In this document: piece after piece, positions 8,537 to 16,515 of the stretch | Numbering within the stretch: position 1 is the stretch's first letter | Layout: each line of letters opens with the position of its first letter | NCBI RefSeq assembly: GCF_018998565.1 | Contig: NZ_JAHNZO010000044.1 | Span: 1 to 51,679, forward strand | DNA length: 51,679 nt | Reading direction: 5' to 3' | From: Paenibacillus oleatilyticus | GTDB taxonomy: Bacteria > Bacillota > Bacilli > Paenibacillales > NBRC-103111 | The notes under the pieces: model-generated | The model's database searches: none | What the model was told of the DNA's origin: nothing | The model's input: only the letters and a program-made list of their open reading frames with translations | Made by a program: the position numbers and the translations under genes

Positions 8537-9279
8537 CTCCGGAACGGCCTGCTTCCCTCCGTTACGCGGAAGAGCTGCTCTATTCAGGCGTTCCGTTGGC
8601 CGGTTTTCGGTTCGGATTGGCAAACCGCGGCTATGAGAGCTACTTCCTGATCGAGAGCGAGCGGCCGCTGCGGACGCTGAATTCCTCCATGTGGGGAGAA
8701 GGGTTCGGGGAGTTCCGCCGCTTAATGAACCGGCAGGTGCCCAAGCAGTATGCTTCGGACGATCCGTTGGCCGAGATGAATGTTTTTATGAAGGAAAAGG
8801 GGCTGGATGCCCAAAATACGGCAGCGCTGTTGACGGCGGCAAGCTTGGCGGACTTCGGATACGAGCATCTTCGTCTTCCCGGGGGAACGGACGTATGCGC
8901 ATGGGTGACTGCAGGGCTGAGCAACAAGGCGCGAGCGGGCAAGGCTTGTGACGTTTCGTCTTTGTTTCCGGGGACGATCAATACAGTGCTGGTGATCGAC
9001 GGCCGCTTGACGGACGCCGCGTTCGTCAATGCCGTCATTACCGCGACGGAAGCGAAAACGGCTGCTCTGCAGGATTTGAATATCGTTCTGGAAGAAGGGG
9101 GGCAGACCGCTACCGGTACGACGACCGACGCGATCCTTATTGCAGCGACGCAGCAAGGCGAAGCGTACCGGTATGCGGGAACGGCCACCAGGTTAGGCTA
9201 TGCGGTCGGGCGAACGGTCTACGAGGCAACGAAGCGGTCCGCAGCGCAGTGCCTGAAGCGGATGGGAGGCCTGGTATGA
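8533..9279 (+). CDS. cbiZ: CbiZ-type adenosylcobinamide amidohydrolase
   Basis: The central and C-terminal part matches the CbiZ family: PGGTDVCAWVTAGLSNKARAG at about 116-136, PGTINTVLVIDGRLTDAAFVNAVITATEAKT, and the ATGTTTDAILIAAT block at about 193-206. CbiZ cleaves the aminopropanol-bearing side chain from adenosylcobinamide or pseudo-cobamides to give adenosylcobyric acid for salvage. The 248-residue length suits a single-domain CbiZ. The gene overlaps its upstream neighbour by 4 bp. No other corrinoid synthesis or BtuFCD-type transport genes are nearby, which is unusual. B12-dependent nrdJ is encoded 40 kb away in this window. Confidence 0.78.
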   Translation: MTPERPASLRYAEELLYSGVPLAGFRFGLANRGYESYFLIESERPLRTLNSSMWGEGFGEFRRLMNRQVPKQYASDDPLAEMNVFMKEKGLDAQNTAALLTAASLADFGYEHLRLPGGTDVCAWVTAGLSNKARAGKACDVSSLFPGTINTVLVIDGRLTDAAFVNAVITATEAKTAALQDLNIVLEEGGQTATGTTTDAILIAATQQGEAYRYAGTATRLGYAVGRTVYEATKRSAAQCLKRMGGLV

Positions 9280-9334
9280 GCACACCCGGATTGGGTTAAA
9301 GTAACAACATCATAAAAATGAAAGGGGGGAGAAG

Positions 9335-9556
9335 ATGGATCAAGATCGGCCGTTTGAAGAAGCCGAGCTATTTTTGCGGCCGTATTACTTGCTTCGGATA
9401 CGCTCGGTAAGCGGCGGGGCGTCAGGCGAGGTATGGCTGCGGAATAACGAAGGACATGGTGCAGATACGCATTTGTTCAATGTTCCGAGGCAGAGAAGTG
9501 CGGAGGAGCTTAAACGCTGGGCCGAGCGGGCGGTCCGGGCCTATGAGGAAGGCTGA
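9335..9556 (+). CDS. small hypothetical protein
   Basis: A 73-residue charged soluble protein preceded by GGGGGGAGAAG. It lies 55 nt after the cbiZ-like gene on the same strand and may be the last gene of that operon. No family recognised. Confidence 0.55.
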   Translation: MDQDRPFEEAELFLRPYYLLRIRSVSGGASGEVWLRNNEGHGADTHLFNVPRQRSAEELKRWAERAVRAYEEG

Positions 9557-9572
9557 TGATCCGGCCGCCGCA

Positions 9573-9794
9573 TCAAGACCGGAAGGCGGACAACAGCAGC
9601 AGCAGGCCAAGCGTCGCCAGGAGACTGATCGTGACGAAAACAAGGCTGCCCAACAAAAGCAGCAGGCCGGGGAATACGATTCCCAGAAGAAAAGCGCCGC
9701 CAAGAACCCACAGCAGCGCCTTAAGCGTTAGCTTCAGCAAGCCCCACAGCGCCAAAGCAAGCAGAATGCCTCCCAAGATCTGCAGCAGCACCAT
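9573..9794 (-). CDS. small hydrophobic membrane protein
   Basis: A longer frame is open upstream, but a perfect AGGAGG nine bases before the ATG at 9794 fixes the start. The product is 73 residues, almost entirely hydrophobic (Leu/Gly-rich), with two or three predicted membrane spans (ILGGILLALALWGLLKLTL and following). It converges on the preceding small gene with a 16-bp gap. Function unknown. Confidence 0.65.
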   Translation of the reverse strand: MVLLQILGGILLALALWGLLKLTLKALLWVLGGAFLLGIVFPGLLLLLGSLVFVTISLLATLGLLLLLSAFRS

Positions 9795-9924
9795 AATATC
9801 AATCCCTCCTGTAGGAAAGTATATGGCGTTACGGAAAAAACATGTCATGCAGCCGGACAAGTCATGATCTGCCGCTGTGCGGCATACAATGGGTTTTACC
9901 ATAACCCCTGGGAGGCGGTGCCGT

Positions 9925-10029
9925 TTGAAGCAGGGCTCGGCATTGAAAGGAACCGTAATCGGTATCATCCTGACGCTGCCGATATGGGCGGTGATCATAT
10001 GGCTTGTGCGCAAATGGCTAGCCGACTAA
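9925..10029 (+). CDS. 34-residue single-span membrane peptide
   Basis: A TTG start with GGGAGG nine to ten bases upstream opens a frame encoding one membrane span (VIGIILTLPIWAVIIWLV) bracketed by Lys/Arg residues at both ends (LKQGSALKG and RKWLAD). Hydrophobic core, flanking charges and ribosome site together support a real small protein. It converges on the LCP gene. Confidence 0.5.
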   Translation: MKQGSALKGTVIGIILTLPIWAVIIWLVRKWLAD

Positions 10030-10062
10030 GGAAGCGCTTGCCCGCTTCGCAGTTCCGCTGCG

Positions 10063-11094
10063 TTAGTGCAGATTTTCACGGATCAGCTCCTTCAGGTGTT
10101 CCTTATCGGGCTCCCAGTACCAGAGAGGGGAACGAACAAGCGGATCGGCTGCTTTGACGGATTTGCCGGGAATTTGCCTATACTTGATGTCCTGGCCGTT
10201 CATACCCTTGAACAACCAGGCGAAGCTGATAAGATCGCTGTCGGTCAAGTTCGTGTCGACCAGCTCTTTTTTCGCCAGTTTCAGGAGCCCGGGCAGCTCG
10301 GTTATTTTCTCCGGCGCCAGCAGCTTCTGCACGACGGCCCGCATCACCTTCATGTGGTCCGTCTGTCTTCCGAAATCGCCATCCTCCAGCGAATACCGTT
10401 CCCGGACGAAAGCCAGCGCGGTTAAACCGTCCAAATGCCGGCTTCCCGCTTCCAGCGGCTTGCGGGTCATGGACAGCCACATGTCTTTGGGAATGTCTAC
10501 GTCAATGCCTCCGATCGTATCGATAAAGGTAACGAATCCGGAAAAATTCGTCTTCACGTAATAATGAACCGGAATCTGCAGCAGGTCGCTGACGGCTTGA
10601 ATCGCCGCATCGGTTCCCGATTTCTTGCCGCCATCCATTTCAGCCATGAAATGCGCGTGGTTTATTTTCGTTAAGCCGATCCCGGGCAGCGGGACCCGGG
10701 TGTCCCGTGGAACGGAAATGAGATGGACCTTTTTCTCCGCAGGAACGACATGAGCGAGCAGAATGACGTCCGTACGTGCGGCTTGGCCGCTGGTCGTGTC
10801 CAATCCGAGTATTAGTGCGTTAAAGGCGGTCGATTCGTTCAGGTTTGCGGATTGTACGGGCTTGTCGGCGGGGAGAGCCAATGGAGCGGTTGAAGCCTCG
10901 ACAGCTGTCGGATCGTTCGGTAAAGACTGGGAATAGCCCGGAGGATCTGTGGAGGTGGAGGCAGAGGGTGCGGCGATAACCGGATGCGTTTTCATTTCAA
11001 AATGGCGGGCGGGTTCCAAATAACGATACAGTAGCCCTAGACCAGCCCCTGCGAATACGACAACGGTAAGCGCGCAGAGCTTCCATCGTTTCAA
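10063..11094 (-). CDS. LytR-CpsA-Psr (LCP) family cell-wall ligase
   Basis: One N-terminal membrane span (LCALTVVVFAGAGLGLLY), a Pro/Ser/Thr linker, then the LCP domain: ALILGLDTTSGQAARTDVILL, the SVPRDTRVPLPG pyrophosphate-binding Arg motif, KINHAHFMAE, GGIDVDIPKDM, and LDGLTALAFVRERYS with a catalytic-site Arg pair. LCP proteins transfer teichoic acid or other glycopolymers from undecaprenyl pyrophosphate to peptidoglycan on the outer face. The start is TTG at 11094, with AGGTGA six bases upstream; the nearby ATG is out of frame. Confidence 0.9.
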   Translation of the reverse strand: MKRWKLCALTVVVFAGAGLGLLYRYLEPARHFEMKTHPVIAAPSASTSTDPPGYSQSLPNDPTAVEASTAPLALPADKPVQSANLNESTAFNALILGLDTTSGQAARTDVILLAHVVPAEKKVHLISVPRDTRVPLPGIGLTKINHAHFMAEMDGGKKSGTDAAIQAVSDLLQIPVHYYVKTNFSGFVTFIDTIGGIDVDIPKDMWLSMTRKPLEAGSRHLDGLTALAFVRERYSLEDGDFGRQTDHMKVMRAVVQKLLAPEKITELPGLLKLAKKELVDTNLTDSDLISFAWLFKGMNGQDIKYRQIPGKSVKAADPLVRSPLWYWEPDKEHLKELIRENLH

Positions 11095-11206
11095 GGGAAA
11101 TCACCTGGTTTCCTATGGAATGAGATACAAAATGTAACCATTTATGAAATATTAATACAAATTGTATCATAATATGATTTGTAATAAAATATGATGCATA
11201 AAATGT

Positions 11207-11235
11207 TTGACTTCGGACTTGAACGATGATAAGAT
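11207..11235 (+). promoter_or_regulatory. promoter of tRNA-Leu copy 1
   Basis: TTGACT and TAAGAT are separated by 17 bp, about 55 bp before the tRNA 5' end. The flanking sequence differs from that of copies 2 and 3. Confidence 0.6.
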
Positions 11236-11293
11236 ACTCCTTGTCCCCTTGAAGGAGAAACTTCCGAGCGATCCATTCAAGGAAAGAAAATAT

Positions 11294-11377
11294 GCGGTCG
11301 TGGCGGAATTGGCAGACGCGCTAGATTCAGGTTCTAGTGGTGTAACAGCCGTGGAGGTTCGAGTCCTCTCGACCGCA
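11294..11377 (+). tRNA. tRNA-Leu (CAG), copy 1
   Basis: The acceptor stem GCGGTCG/CGACCGC, a D arm with GGCAGACGC, the anticodon stem CTAGA/TCTAG with loop TTCAGGT (anticodon CAG), a class II long variable arm (GGTGTAACAGCC) and the T arm GGAGG-TTCGAGT-CCTCT are all present. CCA is not encoded. The sequence is identical to the copies at 12520 and 34633. Confidence 0.97.
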
Positions 11378-11384
11378 TCAACGC

Positions 11385-11432
11385 AAAAAAGGCCCTTAAA
11401 TTACTAAATAAGTAATTTAAGGGCCTTTTTTT
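11385..11432 (+). terminator. terminator of tRNA-Leu copy 1
   Basis: A long perfect stem (AAAGGCCCTTAAATTACT paired with AGTAATTTAAGGGCCTTT) with a 5-nt loop ends in T7. Confidence 0.93.
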
Positions 11433-11558
11433 ATATCGTATATTCCTCATCTTGCGGGCCTGCATTCCATACTTCGATGAAGAACGAAATATTCTTCGTT
11501 TACAATGACAAAGGATACGTATCCGCGAATCAAAGTAAACGAAGGGAGATATCGCTGC

Positions 11559-12452
11559 ATGAATGCAATCAAATTTGTGCCGTTAATCGTTTTAACCACC
11601 TTTTTAATGGGCTCTTCTTTCACTGTGGGGAAACTTGGACTGGCTTACTCGTCCCCGTTGTTATTGGCCGGATATCGCTTCATTCTGGCTGGAATCCTCA
11701 TGGTGGTCTTTGTTATCGGGCTCCGCAGGCCGCATCCCGATTCCAAGCGCGTCTGGATCAGAATGCTGGTTATCGGTGCTTTTCAAACGGCAGGGGTCAT
11801 GGGATGCATTTTTTTGAGTCTCCGGACCATTACGGCCAGCCAGTCGTCCATCCTGACGTTTACGAATCCGCTGCTTGTGGTCATCCTGGGGACGATTTTT
11901 CTTAAGATACGGTATAGGCCTTATCAATGGATAGGTGTTCTGCTGGGGCTAACGGGTGTAGCTATAACCTTGGGAGCGCAGCTGGAAGTCAAAATCGGCC
12001 TGCTCTTCGGCTTGCTCTCCTCGGTATGCTGGGCGGTGTCGACGTTACTGGTCAAACGGTGGGGAGGGAGGATCGACTCGTGGGTGTTATCCGCTTATCA
12101 AATGCTCTTCGGAGGTTTGCTGCTCTTCTTGGCCAGCATGGTTCTTGAACGGCCGTTCTTTATTGTCAACGGCCATTCCTTGGCGATTTTGCTGTGGTTA
12201 AGCGTACTGTCTTCCATTGTACAATTTGCTATCTGGTATTACGTGCTGCAAAGAAGCGATCCGGGAAAAACGAGCGCGTTTTTATTTTTGGCTCCGTTTT
12301 TCGGAGTGTTAACGGGCTGGAGCGTATTGGGGGAACCGCTGCATCCTTCCATCATAGCAGGCGGTCTGTGCATCGGATCAGGCATCTTTCTTGTCAACGT
12401 GGACTTTAAACCAAGATCCGCGACAACGAAGAATAGCAGATCTAACGCTTGA
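11559..12452 (+). CDS. EamA/DMT-family transporter
   Basis: A 297-residue exporter-like protein with ten predicted membrane spans in two EamA repeats (MGSSFTVGKLGL near the start, GLLSSVCWAVSTLLVKRW in the second half). GAAGGGAGA upstream fixes the ATG at 11559. It lies alone between two identical tRNA-Leu genes, and its TGA stop codon is part of the -35 box of the next tRNA promoter. It is distinct in sequence from the EamA gene at 1056-2030. Substrate unknown. Confidence 0.87.
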   Translation: MNAIKFVPLIVLTTFLMGSSFTVGKLGLAYSSPLLLAGYRFILAGILMVVFVIGLRRPHPDSKRVWIRMLVIGAFQTAGVMGCIFLSLRTITASQSSILTFTNPLLVVILGTIFLKIRYRPYQWIGVLLGLTGVAITLGAQLEVKIGLLFGLLSSVCWAVSTLLVKRWGGRIDSWVLSAYQMLFGGLLLFLASMVLERPFFIVNGHSLAILLWLSVLSSIVQFAIWYYVLQRSDPGKTSAFLFLAPFFGVLTGWSVLGEPLHPSIIAGGLCIGSGIFLVNVDFKPRSATTKNSRSNA

Positions 12453-12477
12453 CATGGCCCAATACCCGTTATATAAT
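12449..12477 (+). promoter_or_regulatory. promoter of tRNA-Leu copy 2
   Basis: A consensus TTGACA and TATAAT are separated by 17 bp. The -35 box overlaps the stop codon of the EamA gene. Confidence 0.85.
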
Positions 12478-12606
12478 TCCATTTGTCGGTTCGAAATTGG
12501 TCGAATCGCAGCGAAATATGCGGTCGTGGCGGAATTGGCAGACGCGCTAGATTCAGGTTCTAGTGGTGTAACAGCCGTGGAGGTTCGAGTCCTCTCGACC
12601 GCATCA
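12467..12606 (+). repeat. 140-bp direct repeat, left copy
   Basis: It covers the -10 element, a 40-nt leader and the tRNA-Leu. The same 140-bp unit recurs at 34580-34719 with only four substitutions, all in the leader. Outside this unit the two loci diverge. Confidence 0.9.
12520..12603 (+). tRNA. tRNA-Leu (CAG), copy 2
   Basis: Identical over all 84 nt to copies 1 and 3: class II structure, anticodon CAG, no encoded CCA. Confidence 0.97.
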
Positions 12607-12621
12607 ACCTTAACCATGAAC

Positions 12622-12664
12622 GAGCTCTTGAATCTGACCTTTTGTCGATTCTGGAGCTTTTTTT
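12622..12664 (+). terminator. imperfect terminator of tRNA-Leu copy 2
   Basis: GAGCTCTTGAATC and GATTCTGGAGC pair with two internal mismatches and are followed by T7. Confidence 0.55.
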
Positions 12665-12784
12665 ATAGTCGGGATGTGTGATGTATTGCTCATCACCACA
12701 TATTCGCAAACGGTATAGAGCGATCCGTATACACTTTTTTTCCTATAGTGTTGCCTCGCGGGTATATACCTGTTCAGAGACGGC

Positions 12785-13041
12785 TTATGCGGATGGCTTT
12801 ATCCGAAATTGTCCATGTATCAATGCATGAGCTGCCAGACCTGCGACCAATCCCCCAAATACGCCGCCGACTCCAAACAAGGTGACATTGGCTGCTGTTG
12901 CCAAAAAAGTAATCAATGCTCATGCGAACCGAATGGCGCAGCAAGGAACGACCCCAAACCCGTTATGGTCAAAATGGGATTGGCGCTTGTCTTAAATCCA
13001 TCATTGCGCAGCACCAGCATTCCAGGCATAACAATTTGACT
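12785..13041 (-). pseudogene. benE: remnant of benE (benzoate/H+ symporter)
   Basis: Two BenE-like pieces are readable on the minus strand. The first, in frame from about 13041, reads SQIVMPGMLVLRNDGF, then GLGSFLAAPFGSH, the conserved transporter core motif, and stops at a TGA. The second is in another frame and reads ITFLATAANVTLFGVGGVFG, then GLVAGLAAHALIHG, resembling the last membrane segments of BenE; it ends at TAA 12785-12787. The region between core and C-terminus is missing, so a deletion and a frame change have occurred, and the N-terminal half is absent. Decay here suggests loss of an aromatic-acid uptake gene. Confidence 0.72.
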
Positions 13042-13126
13042 TCATCTGCTTTGCACCCCGATGCTTGGCAAGCCAGTTCCATCTGCCGTCTGACCGTTTC
13101 GAGATTTTTTCAATGAGATGTTCCAT
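13042..13126 (-). pseudogene. possible fragment of a YggS/YlmE-like PLP protein gene
   Basis: Directly after serA, AGGAGG and an ATG open a short frame (MEHLIEK). With a one-base frame change it continues NLETVRRQMELACQASGCK then ADEVKLL, resembling the N-terminus of the YggS/YlmE PLP-homeostasis family. It runs into the benE remnant at about 13040. The match is short and judged by eye. Confidence 0.3.
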
Positions 13127-13134
13127 ATCCCTCC

Positions 13135-14724
13135 TTAAAAATTGATCTCCCGTACACGTTTGATTTCCGGTATCCCACATAAGGCTTCCGTCACTTGTTT
13201 GGGCACTTTCTTATCCACTTTTAGTATCATGACCGCTGAACCGCCAATCTCGGTTCGGCCCACCTGCATCGTGGCAATATTAATGCCGTTATCTCCGAGC
13301 AACGTTCCGACACGGCCTATGATCCCTGGCATGTCTATCTGTGAGATCAACAGAACATAGCCTTCCGTTGGAAGTTCTACCGGGTAAGGCCCGATTCGAA
13401 TGAGTCGTTCTCCAACGCCAGCCACGGCCACCCCCGTCACCCATCTTTCTTCCATCGTAGTCTTTAATCGAATCGTAATCCCATCGGCCGCGCCTTGGTC
13501 AATAAGGGATTTGCGTGTCCCAATATGAACGTCCCGATCCTTCGCCAAATAGAGGGCATTGACAATATTGACTTGTTCCGCGCCGAGATGATGAGAAAGT
13601 ATCCCTTTAAGCGCATAAGGTACAAGGGGGGAGATGTCCACATCGGCAAGCGCTCCCGCACATTCCACAGACACTTCACGCACGGCGCCATCCGTCATTT
13701 GGGCCAGCGATTTGCCCAGTTGGTCGCACAAGGTAAAGTAGGGCTGCAGCCTGTTAAGGAGTCCTGACGGAATCGCAGGCATATTGACGGCATGTTTAAA
13801 TGGCTCGTTGCGTAAAATATGGATCACTTGCTTCGAAACAGCGATGGCTACATTTTCCTGGGCTTCAAAAGTAGACGCGCCCAAGTGTGGGGTAACAATC
13901 ATATGAGGATGATTAAAAAAAGGATGATCCGGCTCCGGAGGCTCCTTTTCAAATACATCAAAAGCAGCGCCGGCCACAATCCCTTCATCGAGCGCTTCGA
14001 GAAGGGCAGCCTCGTCAATAATTCCCCCGCGGGCGCAGTTGATGATACGCATGCCCCGTTTCATGATGCCAAATTGCGGCTTTGCTATCATATGATGCGT
14101 TTGGCTGGTCAGCGGCGTATGAACCGTGATAAAATCCGCTGTTCGCAACATCTCGTCTACTGTTGTAAGCCTGATCCCTAATTCATTCGCCCTCTCTTCC
14201 GCCAGGAAGGGATCGTAGCCAATGACGGTCATACCGAACGCCGCCGCGCGTTTGGACACTTCGATTCCTATACGGCCGAGCCCCATCACACCAAGGATCT
14301 TGCTTCGCAATTCAACGCCAAGAAAGGATTTGCGGTCCCACAGCCCCGAAACGGTTTTCGTATAAGCTTGCGGAATATGCCGGGCTAACGCCATCATCAT
14401 CGCAAAGGTATGCTCACATGTCGTGACGGTATTGCCGTCTGGTGCATTGACCACCACAATCCCTCGGCTTGTCGCGGCGTCCAAATCAATATTATCAATG
14501 CCGACCCCCGCCCGGCCAATGACTTTCAGCTGGACACCGGCTTCCATGATGCGTCGAGTGACTTTTGTTTGGGAACGGACGAGCAACGCATCATACGAAC
14601 CGATGAAGGAAATAAGCTCTTCCTCGCTCAATCCCGTCTTTTTTGTGACCTCCACATCCACCGCACTCGTCAACTGCTGCAAGCCAAAATCACTAATTGG
14701 GTCTGATACCAAAACTTTAAACAT
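13135..14724 (-). CDS. serA: D-3-phosphoglycerate dehydrogenase
   Basis: Catalyses 3-phosphoglycerate to 3-phosphohydroxypyruvate, the first step of serine synthesis. The protein is about 529 residues, the long form: catalytic and NAD domains (GVMGLGRIGIEVSKRAAAFG, CARGGIIDE with the active Arg, PHLGAST with the His), then an intervening allosteric substrate-binding domain and a C-terminal ACT domain (VLLISQIDMPGIIGRVGTLL). GGAGG seven bases before ATG 14724 fixes the start. It is transcribed alone behind a long AT-rich upstream region holding the motif shared with the PNPOx-like gene, so control by the adjacent MocR protein is plausible. Confidence 0.94.
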   Translation of the reverse strand: MFKVLVSDPISDFGLQQLTSAVDVEVTKKTGLSEEELISFIGSYDALLVRSQTKVTRRIMEAGVQLKVIGRAGVGIDNIDLDAATSRGIVVVNAPDGNTVTTCEHTFAMMMALARHIPQAYTKTVSGLWDRKSFLGVELRSKILGVMGLGRIGIEVSKRAAAFGMTVIGYDPFLAEERANELGIRLTTVDEMLRTADFITVHTPLTSQTHHMIAKPQFGIMKRGMRIINCARGGIIDEAALLEALDEGIVAGAAFDVFEKEPPEPDHPFFNHPHMIVTPHLGASTFEAQENVAIAVSKQVIHILRNEPFKHAVNMPAIPSGLLNRLQPYFTLCDQLGKSLAQMTDGAVREVSVECAGALADVDISPLVPYALKGILSHHLGAEQVNIVNALYLAKDRDVHIGTRKSLIDQGAADGITIRLKTTMEERWVTGVAVAGVGERLIRIGPYPVELPTEGYVLLISQIDMPGIIGRVGTLLGDNGINIATMQVGRTEIGGSAVMILKVDKKVPKQVTEALCGIPEIKRVREINF

Positions 14725-14796
14725 TGCTTTTCCTCCAGTCAAAAGTCAACTCTGTCTGTCTAGCCTTATCGGAATACCATGCTAGTATAGCAATAG

Positions 14797-14843
14797 TTGG
14801 ATTGGTTATATATATCCAAAAATATTATTTTTGAGCAATCCAA
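14797..14843. promoter_or_regulatory. candidate MocR operator upstream of serA
   Basis: Contains an inverted pair TTGGATTG (14797-14804) and CAATCCAA (14836-14843). Within it lies the bipartite motif TATATCCAAAA-N8-TTTGAGCAATCCA (14811-14842), which has a near copy with the same spacing at 17151-17182. Two ATCCAAAA elements form a direct repeat, the arrangement MocR/GabR/PdxR proteins bind. Confidence 0.6.
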
Positions 14844-14883
14844 AAACAACTTGCCCCCTAGGATTGCCCATAGGTGCTGAAAT

Positions 14884-14937
14884 AAAAATATCCCCTCAAG
14901 TCAACTTTTTAAGAAGTTGATTTAAAGGGATATTTTT
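14884..14937 (-). terminator. terminator of the MocR gene
   Basis: A nested hairpin: outer arms AAAAATATCCC and GGGATATTTTT, inner arms TCAACTT and AAGTTGA. It directly follows the regulator's stop codon and ends in T5 on the minus strand. Confidence 0.85.
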
Positions 14938-16366
14938 ACAAGAGCATCTCCGAGAGGCGATAAATGCCTTCTTCAATGGCGGCCTCATCTACTTTGGCAA
15001 AGCCCAGCACCCATCCCTTTCGTTTGCTTTCCAAGCAATACGTGCTAAGCGGATAAACCCGGACCCCGTGTTTGAGTGCTTGATTCGCCACGGCTTCTTC
15101 GTCAAAGGACGCTTCAGCTTCTAGCAGCATATGCAACCCCGTTTCGACACCGCTAAGCGTGAAACGTTGGCCCAGGCCGGTTGCGCTGATCATTTTCGTC
15201 ATGGCTTCGTGCCTGCGGCGATAAACATTTCTGACTCTGCGCATATGACGTATAAAGTGGCCGTGCTCAATAAAGTGGGCAAGCGTTACTTGCTCCATAA
15301 TCGGAAGATGCCGGTACAACAATTCCTGTACCCTGGCAATTTGGCGAATGGCCGCTTTGGGACCGACAATCGCCGATATTCGGATGCCGGGAGCAACCAG
15401 CTTGGAAAAACTCATCATATACAACGTGTTCTTGGGTAATTGGCTGAATAATGTGGGAAGTGGCTCGCCTCGGTAGCGGAATTCACTGTCGTAATCGTCC
15501 TCAATAATCCAAAATGGGCGCTGGGCGGCCAGATGCAGCAATTGCTGCCTGCGCGGTTCCGACATAATGACTCCGGTCGCGCACTGGTGAGAGGGAGTAA
15601 CATAGACAAGCTTGGATTGCGGATGAATGCGGTCTACTTGCAGACCGTGCTCATCGATAGGAACGGGAGCAACCTGCATGCGCCGATACTTCATCGCCAT
15701 CCAGGCCGCAGGGAAGCCGGGATCTTCCACTGAAACCGTCTCTCCTTCATGCAAGAGAGCTTGGGCGATTAAATCGATGCTATGCTGAGCGCCCGAGGTT
15801 AATACAATTTGGTCGATATGCACGTGGACGCCACGCGTAAGCGACAAGTAGCGTTGAATTTGTTCGCGCAACGGCACGAAGCCGTAGGCATTGCCATAAG
15901 CCCAGTGAGCCAGGTCTGGTTCTGCCGTGGCTTGTACAAACGATTGCCTCCAGAGCTTATGAAAATGGTCATCCAAATAAGGTTCGTGTGGGCTGAAATC
16001 GATGAGTGCATGGGTATTTTCTTTGCCCCTGAGCCAAGTTTGCAAATGACCGACAGTAGTGTTCAACATAGGCAATTCAGGTTGAAGAGGCCCTTGGGGT
16101 GAAGCGGCCTCGGAGGAAAGGGGACGGTACGTCCAATCACTAACTCTTGTCCCGCCACGACGAGAGGTGACGGTGTATCCGCGGCTATATAATTCCTCAT
16201 AAACAATCTGGATGGTCGAACGCGAAACCCCCACTAATTGGGCAAGTTCACGAGAGGGGAGCAGCAGTTCGCCTGGTGGCCATTTTCCCGTGGTAATGTT
16301 ATGGATCGCTTGATCCAGCAGTTGCTGCCAAATGGGACGGTTGTCGTCTCGGTTTATTTTTAACAT
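14936..16366 (-). CDS. MocR/GabR-family PLP-dependent regulator (PdxR-like)
   Basis: An N-terminal GntR-type winged helix (PIWQQLLDQAIHNITTGKW, LPSRELAQLVGVSRSTIQIVYEELYSRGY) is fused to a fold-type I aminotransferase domain. The PLP lysine is in MSFSKLVAPGIR, with DDYDSEFRYRG and the C-terminal GLHMLLE also seen. About 476 residues, the usual MocR length. TTGGAGG precedes ATG 16366. Such proteins sense PLP or an amino acid adduct and control vitamin B6 or amino acid genes. The neighbouring PNPOx-like gene and the shared operator motif favour a B6- or FMN-related target, but the ligand is unknown. A half-site upstream of its own gene suggests autoregulation. Confidence 0.88.
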   Translation of the reverse strand: MLKINRDDNRPIWQQLLDQAIHNITTGKWPPGELLLPSRELAQLVGVSRSTIQIVYEELYSRGYTVTSRRGGTRVSDWTYRPLSSEAASPQGPLQPELPMLNTTVGHLQTWLRGKENTHALIDFSPHEPYLDDHFHKLWRQSFVQATAEPDLAHWAYGNAYGFVPLREQIQRYLSLTRGVHVHIDQIVLTSGAQHSIDLIAQALLHEGETVSVEDPGFPAAWMAMKYRRMQVAPVPIDEHGLQVDRIHPQSKLVYVTPSHQCATGVIMSEPRRQQLLHLAAQRPFWIIEDDYDSEFRYRGEPLPTLFSQLPKNTLYMMSFSKLVAPGIRISAIVGPKAAIRQIARVQELLYRHLPIMEQVTLAHFIEHGHFIRHMRRVRNVYRRRHEAMTKMISATGLGQRFTLSGVETGLHMLLEAEASFDEEAVANQALKHGVRVYPLSTYCLESKRKGWVLGFAKVDEAAIEEGIYRLSEMLL

Positions 16367-16399
16367 TTGGCAAACCTCCAATGTGCTGCATTTCAATTA

Positions 16400-16412
16400 T
16401 GGATTGTTCAAA
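16400..16412 (-). promoter_or_regulatory. half-operator upstream of the MocR gene
   Basis: Minus strand TTTGAACAATCCA differs by one base from TTTGAGCAATCCA upstream of serA. The second element of the bipartite motif is not seen here. Confidence 0.45.
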
Positions 16413-16515
16413 CTAATGAATTATGAAATACTATCATGAAGGCAGCTGTGTTTGCAAGGTGGAAGAATTTCCTTCTTGCCTAAATTACTTTGTGAGGCTT
16501 TGGAACGAAACCGCG

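Noticed and set aside
12391..12681. Frames running through the tRNA-Leu genes
   Set aside because: The same peptide AELADALDSGSSGVTAVEVRVLSTAST appears at each tRNA copy because the tRNA is open in that frame; it is not a protein.
12809..13039. Cysteine-rich 76-codon frame, possible small metal-binding protein
   Set aside because: It is antisense to the benE remnant, and its cysteines come from the complement of Ala/Gly/Thr codons of that remnant.
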